64,000 nt of DNA, taken from the NCBI RefSeq assembly GCF_001278075.1, contig NZ_CP011340.1, forward strand, positions 1,860,001 through 1,924,000, given 5' to 3'. Positions within the stretch are counted from its first letter, which is position 1; each line of letters begins with the position of its first letter. The position numbers and the translations under genes are program-made. Positions 50,415 to 59,654 of this stretch are shown here, one piece after another. The notes under the pieces are model-generated. The model was not told the DNA's origin. It was given only the letters and a program-made list of their open reading frames with translations, and did not search any database. The stretch comes from Streptomyces pristinaespiralis (GTDB lineage Bacteria > Actinomycetota > Actinomycetes > Streptomycetales > Streptomycetaceae).

Positions 50415-50963
50415 TTAGCCCTGGGACGGATCCGGCACCTGAGGGCGGCCGATGCTGGCCCCTCCAGAGATCGTGCCAGCAGCAATCGAATTGTCTGTGG
50501 CGTTGATGTTGATGATGTCCCTGCCAGCGGCGAGGCCGCCAGTCTCAGCGGACGTTCCGCCTGCGGCTTGGACGTGTTCAGCGAGTAGAGCACGCAATTC
50601 TTCGGCTGCCGTCTCCCGCTGGCTGTCGTCCAAGCTTTCCAGCAACGCAGTGAACCAGGTCTCCCAGGATGCTTCCTGGCGGATCCGTGCGCGCTCTGCC
50701 TGCTCCGCGTCGGCGGTCTCCAGCGCCGCTGCGGTCTGGTCAAGGCGCTCCAGTTCGGCGCTCTCACGCTGAGGGTTTCCTCGACCGAACCAACGAGCCA
50801 CCTGCTGGCGGAAACCCATCCATGCATCTGTGCTTGCGGCCTGCACCACCGCAGTGCCCCCCGCCGCAGCAAGCGCGGTCATCGCCTCCGACAGCATCCT
50901 CGCCCATCCTCCTGAGAGATCAGATTTGCCCTGGGGCGCGGCGACAACCGGCGCCTTCGACAC
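50415..50963 (-). CDS. Transposon passenger: helical protein with C-terminal amyloid-signalling-like motif
   Basis: 182 aa from a GTG at 50963. The N-terminal half has a hydrophobic helix (MTALAAAGGTAVVQAASTDA), an amphipathic segment AWMGFRQQVARWFGR and acidic helices (LERLDQTAAALETADAEQA, SWETWFTALLESLDDSQRE). This looks like the Bell/HeLo-like membrane-targeting domains of actinobacteria. The C-terminus (GRDIININATDNSIAAG then TISGGASIG) is Asn/Gly/Ile-rich, like bacterial amyloid signalling motifs. In such systems a receptor's motif templates the effector, which then attacks the membrane. No NLR receptor is in the transposon. The assignment is my motif reading and needs profile support. 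Confidence 0.68.
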   Translation of the reverse strand: MSKAPVVAAPQGKSDLSGGWARMLSEAMTALAAAGGTAVVQAASTDAWMGFRQQVARWFGRGNPQRESAELERLDQTAAALETADAEQAERARIRQEASWETWFTALLESLDDSQRETAAEELRALLAEHVQAAGGTSAETGGLAAGRDIININATDNSIAAGTISGGASIGRPQVPDPSQG

Positions 50964-50972
50964 ATCACTCCA

Positions 50973-53900
50973 TCAGATACGCGTCGCCGTTGTCCCTGGT
51001 TCCGTCAAGAGGACTCCCTCTGTCGGCGTACGGGGGCCGGGCACGACGACCTCAGTGAGGTTGAGGCGCGCATCCATATCGAGGTTCACCTCGCCGTAGG
51101 GCCGGACCTGGGACCAGAACAGCGGGTCAGGCCGCGCCGGTCGGCGGGCGTGAGCAGGTCCGCCCACTCCGGTTCACCGAGGATGTCCGGGAGCATCAGG
51201 GTGTTCACGTAGACCAGGGCCGATTGCAGGATGCGCAGGCACAGCACGAACATCTCCTGCTCGTCGCGCCGGTTCGAGGCGATCTCCCCGCCCTTGCCGT
51301 AGGCGATCACGGAGTTCGCGCCGTTGGAGGACTCCATGACGTTCAGGCCCTCCTCGATCTCCCGCTGAAGGTCCCGGAGCCGCAGGTAGCGGGCCACGAA
51401 GATGGTCTTCTGGGCGCGGCCGACCTCCAACATCGCCGCGTAGGTGGGGTGGGAGGCGTTGCGGGTGAAGCGGCGCAGAATCGCCTCGGTGGACGCGGTC
51501 CGAGTCCGGATCGCGGTCGCATACTTGATCATCTGGTCGTACTGCTGGGCGATGAGCTCCCAGCGGATCGGCCGGGTCAGCGCCGGGGTGAGCTGCGGGT
51601 AGGCGCCCGGTTCGCCGGCCACCGGCCGGTACAGCTTCACCTTGTTGATCCGCTTGATACGCGGCAGCAGGTCGAAGCTCAGCAGCCTCGTGACGCCGAA
51701 ACCGATTTCCGACTGGCCATGGCTCTCCGTGTAATTGGCCTCGACATCCATCGTGGTGCCGTGCCGCATCGCGCCCTCGATCATCGCGGCGACCTCGGAG
51801 GCGGTGCAGTTGATCAGCTGGGAGTGGATCGCCAGGGACTTCTTCTCCACGTGCCAGTAGATGAGCACCCCGCGCCCGCCGTAGCGCGAGTGCCACTCGG
51901 TGAACAGGTTCTGGTCGTAGGCGCGCACGTGCGTGGAGTCGGAGGCGACCGCGGTCGAGCCCTGGCCCCACAGCTCGGCGCTGCGGGCGGCGAAGGTGGC
52001 GTTCGCGATCTGCACGGCGATGGCGCGGGCCGACTCCGCCGACAGATACCGGCGCCGCACGTACCGCAGCTCGTCCTCGGTGTGCCCGTGGCCGCCAGAC
52101 GCCACGGCCTTGATCCCGGTGTTCGTGCCGTACGCGTAGATCACCAGCAGCAGTCGTTCGGCCAGCACCTCCGGCGAGAGGCTGCCGCCGCCGGAGACGG
52201 AGGTGACCGCGTCCAGGCAGCCGGTCCGCAGCACCGCTTCCTTCAGCATGTCGACGAGCGGCACGATGCCCCACCGCCTCTGCACCTCGCCCTTGACCCT
52301 GCGCAGGTTGCGCGGCTCTGGCTGGGCCTCGGCCGCCGCGAGCCGGATCGCTCCGGACTTCCGCTCGGCGATGTCCAGCCAGGACAGCTTGGGCATCTGA
52401 TCGTTGAGCAGGGTCAGTTCGGCCGTCATCTGCTCGCGCAGCTCGTCGACGAACACCGCGGCGTCCAGAGGCTTGCGCAGCTCCCGGTAGTTCTCCGCCC
52501 GCCGGGCCTCGAAACCCTGTGGCAGGTCCTCATCCGGGTTGCGCCATTTGTCGGCGCCGACCACCCAGATCTCCTTGCACTTGAGCTGGTCGCGCAGGGC
52601 CTGGAAGGCGACGACCTCGTAGACCATGCGCACCACCCGGTGCCGGCCCCGCTTGTCGGCGCGGTGCACCACCTCCGCCCAGCCCCCGCCCATCGCCTTG
52701 TGCACCGGCACCGTCTCACCCAGCGGGTAGTACGTCGTGTTCCCCGCGCTCGCGTACCGCGCCACCAGTGACAGGGCCTCGATCACGGGCCGGTGGGCGT
52801 GGTTGGAGGAGCGGAACTCCAGCACGCCCAGCAGCTTGATCAGCCCGCGCCGGTAGTGGTTGGTGTACGACGCCTTCAACGTGGTCTGCACCGTCCGCCG
52901 GTAGACCGGCCCGCGGGTCTTGAACTCGTGCACCAGCTCCCGCAGCGTCGTCTCGCCCCCGGACACCGCCGGGAAGACGACCTGGCGGACCGTTCCCTCC
53001 GGGGTGCCGAGCGATGCCTCGGCGAGCTTGAAGAGGATGTTCTCCTTGCCCGACACCTTCTTGAACGCGTTGATGAGTTGCTCGGTGACCTTCCTCTCCG
53101 CCCGCGCACCGATCCGGTGCACGGTAGAGATCAGCAGCTCCACCAAGGTGTCGGTGATCTCCCGCTCCCGCTCGTGCAGCAGCGCGGCCAGCAAGGTCAC
53201 CCGTAGTGGGACCGGGTGGGTCCGAAGGTGGGAAGGCGACTCCACCGCAGCCCGCGCCCGCTAGCCGGACACGATCTTCGGCGCGACGTCGATGAACAGA
53301 TCCCGTGGCAGACCGATCGCCCGCACCGCCAGCAGCTTGTCGATCTCGGTGAGCATCGTCTCCAGGCTCACATTGCCCGGAGCCTCCTTGACCTTCGCCA
53401 GCACCGGCGGCGCGTCCTCCGCGCCGCCGCCCGCGGTTCCGTCGTCGTCCTGGTCGTCGGTGCCACCCGCCACCAGGGCCACGATCCGCTCCACGCTCTC
53501 CGCGGTCAGCCGCGAGGAAATCAGAACAGTCAGCGACTCCTCAGCCGTCCGCAGAGCAGCCGCCACGATGCGGTCGCACCGGCCCGTCGTGGGCGGCTCG
53601 ATGCTCTCTGTGCGGCAACGCGCCAGCAGTTCCACCCGGACCTGCTCGGGCCTGCGTTCCTTGTGCGCGACGTGCTCGGCCAGATACTCCGTCAGCTTCT
53701 CCGCATCCGCGACGCTGCACTCACGGAAGCCCAGGTGCTCCCGGATCTGTGCACGGTGGTACTCGACCGTGCGGCCCGTCCAGTCGTAGGACTCCAGCTC
53801 CGAGGCGGGAACCTGCACCTGCCGGGCGACGAACTCCACAGCCTCACCAGGCAGCTCTGCCCGGTTCCGGGGAAACCGGCCGTACTGCGTATAAAACTTC

Positions 53901-54052
53901 AGCAGCACGGCGAAGCCCAGTCGCGTCGCACCGCGCTTGCCGGACACGAGCGCCTGCTCGTCCTTCAGCAGCGTCCAGTGCTCGACGAGGTCATCCAGGT
54001 CCAACGGAGTACGGGCCACGATCGCCGATCGTCCTCGCAGAGCTTCACTCAC
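50973..54052 (-). pseudogene. tnpA: Tn3-family transposase, broken by an amber codon and a 1-nt deletion
   Basis: Starting at the GTG at 54052, the N-terminal DUF4158-type domain reads cleanly to IDVAPKIVSG, then meets TAG at 53261-53263 (codon 264). The same frame continues as RARAAVESPSHLRTHPVPL and on through the DDE domain (ASDSTHVRAYDQN, TRLLSFDLLPRIKRIN, VMESSNGANSVIAYG). Trp is the likely original residue, since TGG to TAG is one change. Near 51120 the frame slips: DRRGLTRCSG should read DRRGLTPLFWSQVRPYG, which appears in the next frame, so one C is missing from a C-run. The shifted frame ends at 50973. Full length would be about 1,020-1,030 aa. Confidence 0.92.
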
Positions 54053-54100
54053 CGCAGCCGTACGGCCCGGGACTCACCCACATGGGTGACACCGTTGCAA

Positions 54101-54146
54101 GATCACCGCCGTTTGCGGCTGGTGACAGCGTTCTTACCGGCACCCC
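54101..54146. repeat. Right terminal inverted repeat of the Tn3-family transposon
   Basis: 46 nt ending in CTTACCGGCACCCC, inverse of 48996-49041 with one mismatch. The target duplicate TACTC follows at 54147-54151. tnpA starts 48 nt inside this end. Confidence 0.95.
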
Positions 54147-54328
54147 TACTCGTGCCCCATCGGGTGCGCCTCGTCGGTCGCGTCCAGGCCCCGCCAGGGC
54201 CACAGGTCGGATCCGCACACACAGGTGACCGCCGTGCGGATGATCGCATCCGTCGGCTTCAGGATCATCGGGTCGTCCAGGGTCTCGAAGCGCACATCGC
54301 CGGGGGCGTGGATCACTGCTCCGCGCAT
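54147..54328 (-). pseudogene. Zinc-dependent alcohol dehydrogenase, N-terminal fragment (split by Tn3-family transposon)
   Basis: From the ATG at 54328 (MRGAVIHAPGDVRFETL), with GAGGAC upstream, about 60 codons read to AVTCVCGSDLWPWRG and HPMGHE, where the transposon begins; a TAG formed at the junction ends the frame. The catalytic zinc ligands Cys (in VCGSD), His and Glu (GHE) are in this piece. It matches the fragment at 48156-48995 end to end. The promoter region is shared with the divergent XRE/MmyB regulator (54329-54592). Confidence 0.92.
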
Positions 54329-54592
54329 GGGGAAGTCCTCACGTTCTGGGAAAGAGGTCCGGGGCGGCCCGCGGGCCGCCGCGACCGTGTGCAGGTACGG
54401 GCCGGGGGACGCGTCAGGGCCCCGTTGTCCTACGCGCGCTGCCCGGCCGGGTCTCCCCCGCGTGGCGGCTGCGCCGCCCCGGGAGGGCCCGCACTCCAGG
54501 TAACCGGCCGTCCGTGCGGTCAGCGAGTCACCAGCGAAAGGTGTACCGCCAGTACATCCCTCCCACGGCGGGCAGGCCGTACGGTCGAAGAC

Positions 54593-55017
54593 ATGGACAA
54601 CCGTGAGGAGGTCCGCGAGTTCCTCACCTCGCGGCGGGCGAAGGTCACCCCGGAGCAGGTCGACCTGCCGGCCGGTTCCCGGCGGCGTGTGCCCGGGCTG
54701 CGCAGGAGCGAGGTCGCGGCGCTGGCCGACATGAGCGTCGAGTACTACGCGAAGCTGGAGCGCGGCAACCTGGCCGGCGCCTCCCCCGCCGTCCTCGAGG
54801 CCGTCGCCCGCGCCCTGCGACTGGACGACGCCGAACGCGCCCACCTCCTGAACCTCGCCCGGGCCGCCGACGGCTCCGACGCCGTCACCCGCCCCCGGCG
54901 ACGCGCCGCAGCCCGGCAGTGGACCCCGCACCGCAGCCTGCAATGGACCCTCGACGCGATCACAGCGGGGCCGGCGGTCGTGTGCAACGGCCGGCCGGAC
55001 ATCCTGGCGGCCAACCG
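54593..55017 (+). pseudogene. XRE/MmyB-type regulator, N-terminal fragment (split by TnpB element)
   Basis: From the ATG at 54593, about 141 codons. The helix-turn-helix has REFLTSRRAKVTPEQVDLPAG, PGLRRSEVAALADMSVEYYAKLERG and ASPAVLEAVARALRLDD. The MmyB-like ligand domain begins (RPRRRAAARQWTPHRSLQW) and stops at DILAANR, where element sequence takes over. The missing half resumes at about 56841. Genes of this family commonly lie next to short-chain dehydrogenases and repress them. Here the regulator would have controlled the downstream SDR and perhaps the divergent adh. Confidence 0.92.
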
Positions 55018-56840
55018 TTCCTATTCAGTGAGCAGGAGTGAGTCTTGGACCCATTCCTGGTCGCTGCGGGCGCCCCGAACGGTGTTGGATGCCCTGGTTG
55101 CCCGCGTTCGTTCCGCGTTCGGGGGCACGCATCGTGTGCGTGGTCCGGGGATGCGGGGGCGGGCTTCCTCACGCCCGAGGGTGCCCGGGCCGGCCTGGAC
55201 GGTCCGATGCCCCGCACGATCGCTCTGGTCGTGCGGGGGCGGTGTCGTCCGTCGCCGGATCGGGTGCCCTTGGGCGCGTCTGCCGATCGCGATGCTCGCG
55301 GCATCGTGACGGCTGGTCCTACGGGTGGTGCTGGTGAGGGGCTTCTGCCAGTGCTGCGCTCCCCACTTCGACGTGTAGGCGGGGTCGACGGCGATGATCG
55401 TGATGCCGGTGGCGTCGGCCATGGAGGTCAGGCGGGCGCGGAGCCGTCCGGTGGGCATGCCGGAGATCAGCTGCCGGAACCTTCGCCTGCGGCCGTGCTT
55501 CTCCCTGGTCTTCTCGGCCTGGAAGTCGAGGTCCTCGACCGCGATCGCCTTCACGCCGCAGGAGTGGGCCCAGTGCAGGAGGCGGGTGAGGGCGTGCCGT
55601 ACTTGGGCGTCGCGGTGGGGGGCGGTGCCGGTCAGGGTGTAGAAGAACCGGCGTGGATCGCCGCACGGGTTGCCGTGGGTGTCCAGGCGCCAGGCGGCGA
55701 GGTGGTCGGCGTTGGTGTCCACCCCGATCACCCCGTGGGCGAGGGCGGCCTCCAGCGGAACGGCCTGGGCGGCCGGGATCTGCCAGGAGGCGGTCACGTA
55801 CCAGCGGTCGCGTCCGGTGTCGTGGTGGACGCGGTAGGCCACCGCCCGGTTCGCGACCACCCGGTCCGCCCACTCGGAGCCCCGGTGCGCGAAGGAGACC
55901 TTCGTGGCGAGTGCGTACCGGCCGTGCGCGGCGTTCGCCAGATGTGCCAGCGGTGCCGGGAGCTTGATGCTGACGTCGCCTTCGGGGGTGATGCGGATCG
56001 TCTCGTTGCCGAACCTCTTCCCCGACTCACCATCCGCCTGCAGGAACCAGCGCTCGGCCTCCCACCGCCGGCGCCACTGGGCTGCGGTCAGCCCCGCATC
56101 GGCAAGGTGATGCCGGGTACGGGCCAGCCGTCGGCCGCCGCGCACCACACGCACCCGGCCCGCGTCCCTCTCGGCCCGCACCCGCCCCAGACGGTCCTCC
56201 AGCACCCGCAGACGCCGGGCCTTGGCATGCCACTCCCGCCGCGAACGGTAACCACCCGGAGCACGCTTCGTGCCCTTCGCCCCGACCGGCAGCGACAACC
56301 GGTGAGCGATCGTCCTGATCCCGGCTTCGAGGCCCTGGATGTGGGCGGCCTGCCCGCGCCGGGCCAGTGCCCACTGATCGTGTGTGGCCTTCGTGATCGA
56401 CCCCGCCCACCGCGACGACGACACCCCCGTCAACTCCCGCTTCCGGGCCGCCCACGACTCGGCGGAGTGCTCCAGACCCTCCACACACCGCGCCTTCAAG
56501 TCCCGCGAGGCCAGCGACCCGAGATGCGCACCCACCAGCCGCAACACCTCCTCATCCCCGGCCGTCAGGCCCTTGAGCCGGGTACGCACTGCCACACCCG
56601 AAGGTCCGGTGACCACGAACGGCGCCGCCACCTCCCGCAGACCACCCACAGTGCCCACCCCCTCCGCACCGGACCACACACACCCGCCACCACCCCCAAC
56701 GACCACCACCCGCAAAGGTCACCCATTCGACACACGAACCCCCGTCCACCCCGCGAGACCTCACACACCACAGCCCACAACAACCCACCCCTACACGGCA
56801 GCACTCACTCATCGAAGTCAAACAGCAGCAGTTCACGACC
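55018..56840. mobile_element. TnpB-only insertion element (IS605/IS1341-like), about 1.8 kb
   Basis: Defined by the break in the MmyB reading frame: the regulator stops making sense after AANR at about 55017 and resumes with VRAFYADLLANGD at about 56844. The only gene inside is tnpB on the minus strand; no TnpA-Y1 transposase is present, so movement would need one in trans. The tnpB stop lies within a few nt of the right end, as expected where an omega-RNA overlaps the 3' end of tnpB. Exact ends are uncertain by a few nt and no target duplication is obvious, as expected for the family. Confidence 0.85.
55021..56715 (-). CDS. tnpB: TnpB-like RNA-guided nuclease (IS605 OrfB family variant)
   Basis: Up to 564 aa; a GTG at 56616 (VVTGPSGVAVRTRLKGL) is a plausible later start because the first 33 residues are low-complexity. 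The RuvC-like core has the first Asp in HGVIGVDTNADHLAAW, Glu in KAIAVEDLDFQ and the last Asp in SRHDAASIAIGRRAQG. Canonical TnpB has two Cys-x2-Cys zinc-ribbon pairs between the last two; here the region reads AYTSKWGAQHWQKP and lacks them. The C-terminal 80 residues are basic. It probably cuts DNA using an omega-RNA from the element's right end. All three acidic residues are kept. Confidence 0.9.
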   Translation of the reverse strand: MRVVVVGGGGGCVWSGAEGVGTVGGLREVAAPFVVTGPSGVAVRTRLKGLTAGDEEVLRLVGAHLGSLASRDLKARCVEGLEHSAESWAARKRELTGVSSSRWAGSITKATHDQWALARRGQAAHIQGLEAGIRTIAHRLSLPVGAKGTKRAPGGYRSRREWHAKARRLRVLEDRLGRVRAERDAGRVRVVRGGRRLARTRHHLADAGLTAAQWRRRWEAERWFLQADGESGKRFGNETIRITPEGDVSIKLPAPLAHLANAAHGRYALATKVSFAHRGSEWADRVVANRAVAYRVHHDTGRDRWYVTASWQIPAAQAVPLEAALAHGVIGVDTNADHLAAWRLDTHGNPCGDPRRFFYTLTGTAPHRDAQVRHALTRLLHWAHSCGVKAIAVEDLDFQAEKTREKHGRRRRFRQLISGMPTGRLRARLTSMADATGITIIAVDPAYTSKWGAQHWQKPLTSTTRRTSRHDAASIAIGRRAQGHPIRRRTTPPPHDQSDRAGHRTVQAGPGTLGREEARPRIPGPRTRCVPPNAERTRATRASNTVRGARSDQEWVQDSLLLTE

Positions 56841-57299
56841 CTCGTCGTCCGCGCCTTCTACGCCGACCTGCTCGCCAACGGGGACAACCAGCGGAACCTG
56901 GCCCGCTTCAACTTCCTCGACCCGGCCTCCCGCCGCTTCTACCCCGACTGGGAGCTGTTCCGCGACATGGCGGTGGCCATCCTGCGCCGCGAGGCCGGAC
57001 GCGACCCCCATGACAAGGGCCTGCACGACCTCATCGGGGAGCTGTCCACCCGCAGCGAGGACTTCCGCACCCGCTGGGGCGCCCACAACGTCCGCCGACA
57101 CGGGACCGGCACCAAGCGGTTCCGCCATTCCGCGGTCGGCGACCTCACCTTCGCCTACGAATCCCTGGACCTGGCCGCCGAACCGGGACTCAGCATGACC
57201 ATCTACACCGCAGAACCCGGCTCCCCCTCGGAAGAGGGCCTGCGTCTTCTCGCCTCCCTGGCCGCCACCGAGAACGCGGACCAGGCGGTGCGGCGGTGA
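56841..57299 (+). pseudogene. XRE/MmyB-type regulator, C-terminal fragment
   Basis: Frame from about 56841 reads LVVRAFYADLLANGDNQRN, then LARFNFLDPASRRFYPDWEL and on to a stop at 57297-57299 (ADQAVRR). This is the second half of the MmyB-like ligand-binding domain, matching the fragment ending at 55017. A late internal ATG gives a short open frame from 56967, but it has no DNA-binding domain. Its stop overlaps the SDR start by 4 nt, showing the regulator and SDR were once translationally coupled. Confidence 0.9.
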
Positions 57300-58021
57300 G
57301 CCGCGTTCTGGTGACCGGCTCCACGGAGGGCCTGGGCCGGGCCACCGCGGAGACACTGCTGGCCGCCGGACACCGGGTGGTGGTACACGCCCGCAACCCT
57401 CAGCGGGCAACCGCTCTGCGGCCGCTGCTCGACCGCGGCGCGGACGCCGTCACCGGCGACCTCACCGAGCGTGACGCCGTACGGCGGATCGCCGCCGAAC
57501 TGAACGACGCCGGTCCGCTGGACGCGGTCGTCCACAACGCCGGCGTCTGGACGGGGCGGGCCGTCATGCCGGTCAACATCGTCGCCCCCTACCTGCTCAC
57601 AGCCCTGCTGTCGGCACCGCGCCGACTGGTGTACCTGAGCAGCGGCTCCCACTTCGGCGGGCGCCCGGCGACGCGGGGAGTCGACTGGCTCGGCAGGAGC
57701 GCGGGCTCTTACGCGGACAGCAAGCTGTTCGTCACCACGCTCGCCGCGGCGGTGGCCCGCCTGCGTCCCGACGTACGGAGCAACGCGGTCGACCCGGGCT
57801 GGGTCCCCACCAGGATGGGCGGCCCGGGCGCACCGGACGACCTCGAACTCGGGCACCGGACACAGGAGTGGCTCGCCACGAGCGACGAACCCGAGGCCCT
57901 GACCACGGGCGGCTACTGGTACCACCGAAAGCTCATGCAGCCGCACCACGCCGTCCACGACGAGGCGTTCCAGGACGAGCTCCTCGGGGCACTGGCGGAG
58001 GAGACCGGCACGGCTCTGTGA
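57296..58021 (+). CDS. SDR family NAD(P)-dependent oxidoreductase
   Basis: 241 aa from the GTG at 57296, overlapping the regulator stop (GTGA). The Rossmann fold has VLVTGSTEGLGRATAETL, then NAG in VVHNAGVWTG. The catalytic Ser and Tyr-x3-Lys are in VYLSSGSHFGG and SYADSKLFVTTL. PGWVPTRMGG and LTTGGYWYHR are typical of the family. The protein looks intact, but its transcription and translation were linked to the regulator now cut by the TnpB element, so expression is probably altered. Confidence 0.92.
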   Translation: MSRVLVTGSTEGLGRATAETLLAAGHRVVVHARNPQRATALRPLLDRGADAVTGDLTERDAVRRIAAELNDAGPLDAVVHNAGVWTGRAVMPVNIVAPYLLTALLSAPRRLVYLSSGSHFGGRPATRGVDWLGRSAGSYADSKLFVTTLAAAVARLRPDVRSNAVDPGWVPTRMGGPGAPDDLELGHRTQEWLATSDEPEALTTGGYWYHRKLMQPHHAVHDEAFQDELLGALAEETGTAL

Positions 58022-58430
58022 CGGGTTCTGCTGAGGCTCACGCCCCCGCTCCTCTGGGACGGCACCGCACGCCGCACTCCCCGCCCGGAACGGGACCGGA
58101 CCACCGGCCCAGGGGTCCGAACACAAGGGGGGAAGGGCAGCCCTTGACTGAGCGGTAAAGGGTTCCGCTGGGGGCTGACGCCCCCGCACCCCGAGCGGCA
58201 GCTGTGCCAGCGCCCGGCTTCGGCCGGGCGAGCCCCGAGACCACCACGCCCCCGGACCGGACCAGGCCCAGCCCGGAAGCGCCCCGAGGGCGTCACGCCC
58301 CCGGACCCGGCCGGGCCGGCCCGCACCGCGCCCCGCAACGCCCCCGAACCGAACCGGACCGGACCGGACCGGACCGGACCGGGCCGGGCCGCCCTCGGAC
58401 ACGCCGTGCCCCCGCGGCGCCGCGGCCCCG
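58022..58430. other. 409-nt intergenic region of GC-rich dispersed repeats
   Basis: No gene is seen. It includes GGGGCTGACGCCCCCGCACCCC (about 58174), also found near 40918, and a run of five to six GGACC pentamers (about 58355-58380). It lies between the convergent SDR and antiporter genes. Confidence 0.7.
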
Positions 58431-59648
58431 TCAGGTCGGGGTCGAGGCCGTGTCGGCCGGTTCCAGCGGCAGGGTGGGCTCCTTCGGCGGCGTCGCCGCC
58501 GTCCGCAGGAAGCGGCGGCCGATCGGCTCCGTCCACCGCGCCGTGAGCGGCCCGATGATCACCAGGATCAGGACGTACGCCGTGGCCAGCGGCCCGATCC
58601 GGGGTTCGACGCCGACCGCGAGGCCGGCAATGACGATGGAGAACTCGCCGCGGGCGACCAGCGTGCCGCCGGCACGCAGACGCCCGCGCGGCCCGATGCC
58701 CGCGCGACGGGCCGCGTACCAGCCGGTTGCCACCTTCGTCAGCGCGGTGACGACGGCGAGGATCAGCGCGGGGACGAGGACCGGCGGAATGTCCGCCGGG
58801 TCGGTCGACAGCCCGAAGAAGACGAAGAAGACCGCGGCGAACAGGTCCCGCAGGGGCGCGAGAAGGTTGTGCGCGCCTTCGGCGACCTCGCCGGAGAGCG
58901 CGATGCCGACGAGGAAGGCGCCGACGGCGGCGGAGACCTGGAGTTCCTGCGCGATGCCGGCGACGAAGAGCGTCAGGCCGAGGACGACGAGCAGCAGCAT
59001 CTCGGGGTTGTCGGAGGAGACGGCCCGGCTGATGAGCCGGCCGTGGCGCAGTGCGACGTAGAGGACGATGCTGACGGTGCCGAGCGAGATGAGCAGGGTG
59101 AGGCTGCCGCCGGCGAGGCTGAGTCCGGCGAGCAGGGCGGTGAGCAGCGGCAGGTAGACGGCCATCGCGAGGTCCTCGATGACGAGGACGCCGAGTATGA
59201 CGGGCGTTTCACGGTTGCCGAGCCTGCCGAGATCGCCGAGGACCTTGGCTATGACGCCGGACGACGAGATCCAGGTGACGCCGGCGAGCGCGACGGCGGC
59301 CACCGGACCCCAGCCGAGGATCAGCGCCGCGACGGCGCCGGGGAGGGCGTTGAGGACGAAGTCGACGATGCCGGAGGGGTATTGCGTCTTGAGGTTGGTG
59401 ACGAGTTCGGACGCGCTGTACTCGAGGCCGAGGAGCAGCAGCAGGAGGATGACGCCTATCTCGGCGCCCGTGGCGATGAATTCCTCGCTGGCGTTCATCG
59501 GCAGCAGCCCGCCGTGGCCGAAGGCGAGTCCGGCGAGCAGGTAGAGCGGGATGGGCGAGAACCCGATGCGTCCGGCGAGCCGGCCGAGCAGGCCCAGGGC
59601 GAGGATGATCGACCCGAGTTCGATGAGCAGCGCGGTGGTGTCGTGCAC
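58431..59648 (-). CDS. Monovalent cation:proton antiporter (CPA2, KefB/KhtU type)
   Basis: 405 aa with about 12 TM segments and the CPA2 architecture: GRLAGRIGFSPIPLYLLAGLAFG near the start, GVTWISSSGVIAKVLGD, then FVAGIAQELQVSAAVGAFLVGIALSG and AGGTLVARGEFSIVIAGLAVG. The SSSGVIAKV and RGEFS motifs resemble K+/H+ exchangers. It has no cytoplasmic TrkA domain of its own; that role is filled by the RCK protein encoded 6 nt upstream, as in KhtT/KhtU pairs. It probably exports K+ under alkaline or ionic stress. Confidence 0.92.
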   Translation of the reverse strand: MHDTTALLIELGSIILALGLLGRLAGRIGFSPIPLYLLAGLAFGHGGLLPMNASEEFIATGAEIGVILLLLLLGLEYSASELVTNLKTQYPSGIVDFVLNALPGAVAALILGWGPVAAVALAGVTWISSSGVIAKVLGDLGRLGNRETPVILGVLVIEDLAMAVYLPLLTALLAGLSLAGGSLTLLISLGTVSIVLYVALRHGRLISRAVSSDNPEMLLLVVLGLTLFVAGIAQELQVSAAVGAFLVGIALSGEVAEGAHNLLAPLRDLFAAVFFVFFGLSTDPADIPPVLVPALILAVVTALTKVATGWYAARRAGIGPRGRLRAGGTLVARGEFSIVIAGLAVGVEPRIGPLATAYVLILVIIGPLTARWTEPIGRRFLRTAATPPKEPTLPLEPADTASTPT

Positions 59649-59654
59649 GGGTGG

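Larger units (their letters stand above)
48996..54146. mobile_element. Tn3-family transposon, 5,151 bp, with 46-bp inverted repeats and TACTC target duplication
   Basis: The ends are imperfect inverted repeats starting GGGGTGCCGGTAAGAAC, 46 bp long with one mismatch. They are flanked by 5-bp direct repeats TACTC (48991-48995 and 54147-54151). Contents, all on the minus strand: tnpA (pseudogene), two passenger genes, a res-like region and a resolvase. Tn3-family terminal GGGG, 5-bp duplication and resolvase/transposase gene content all agree. It interrupts a zinc alcohol dehydrogenase gene. The single intact-looking insertion with perfect duplication suggests it is recent. Confidence 0.96.
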
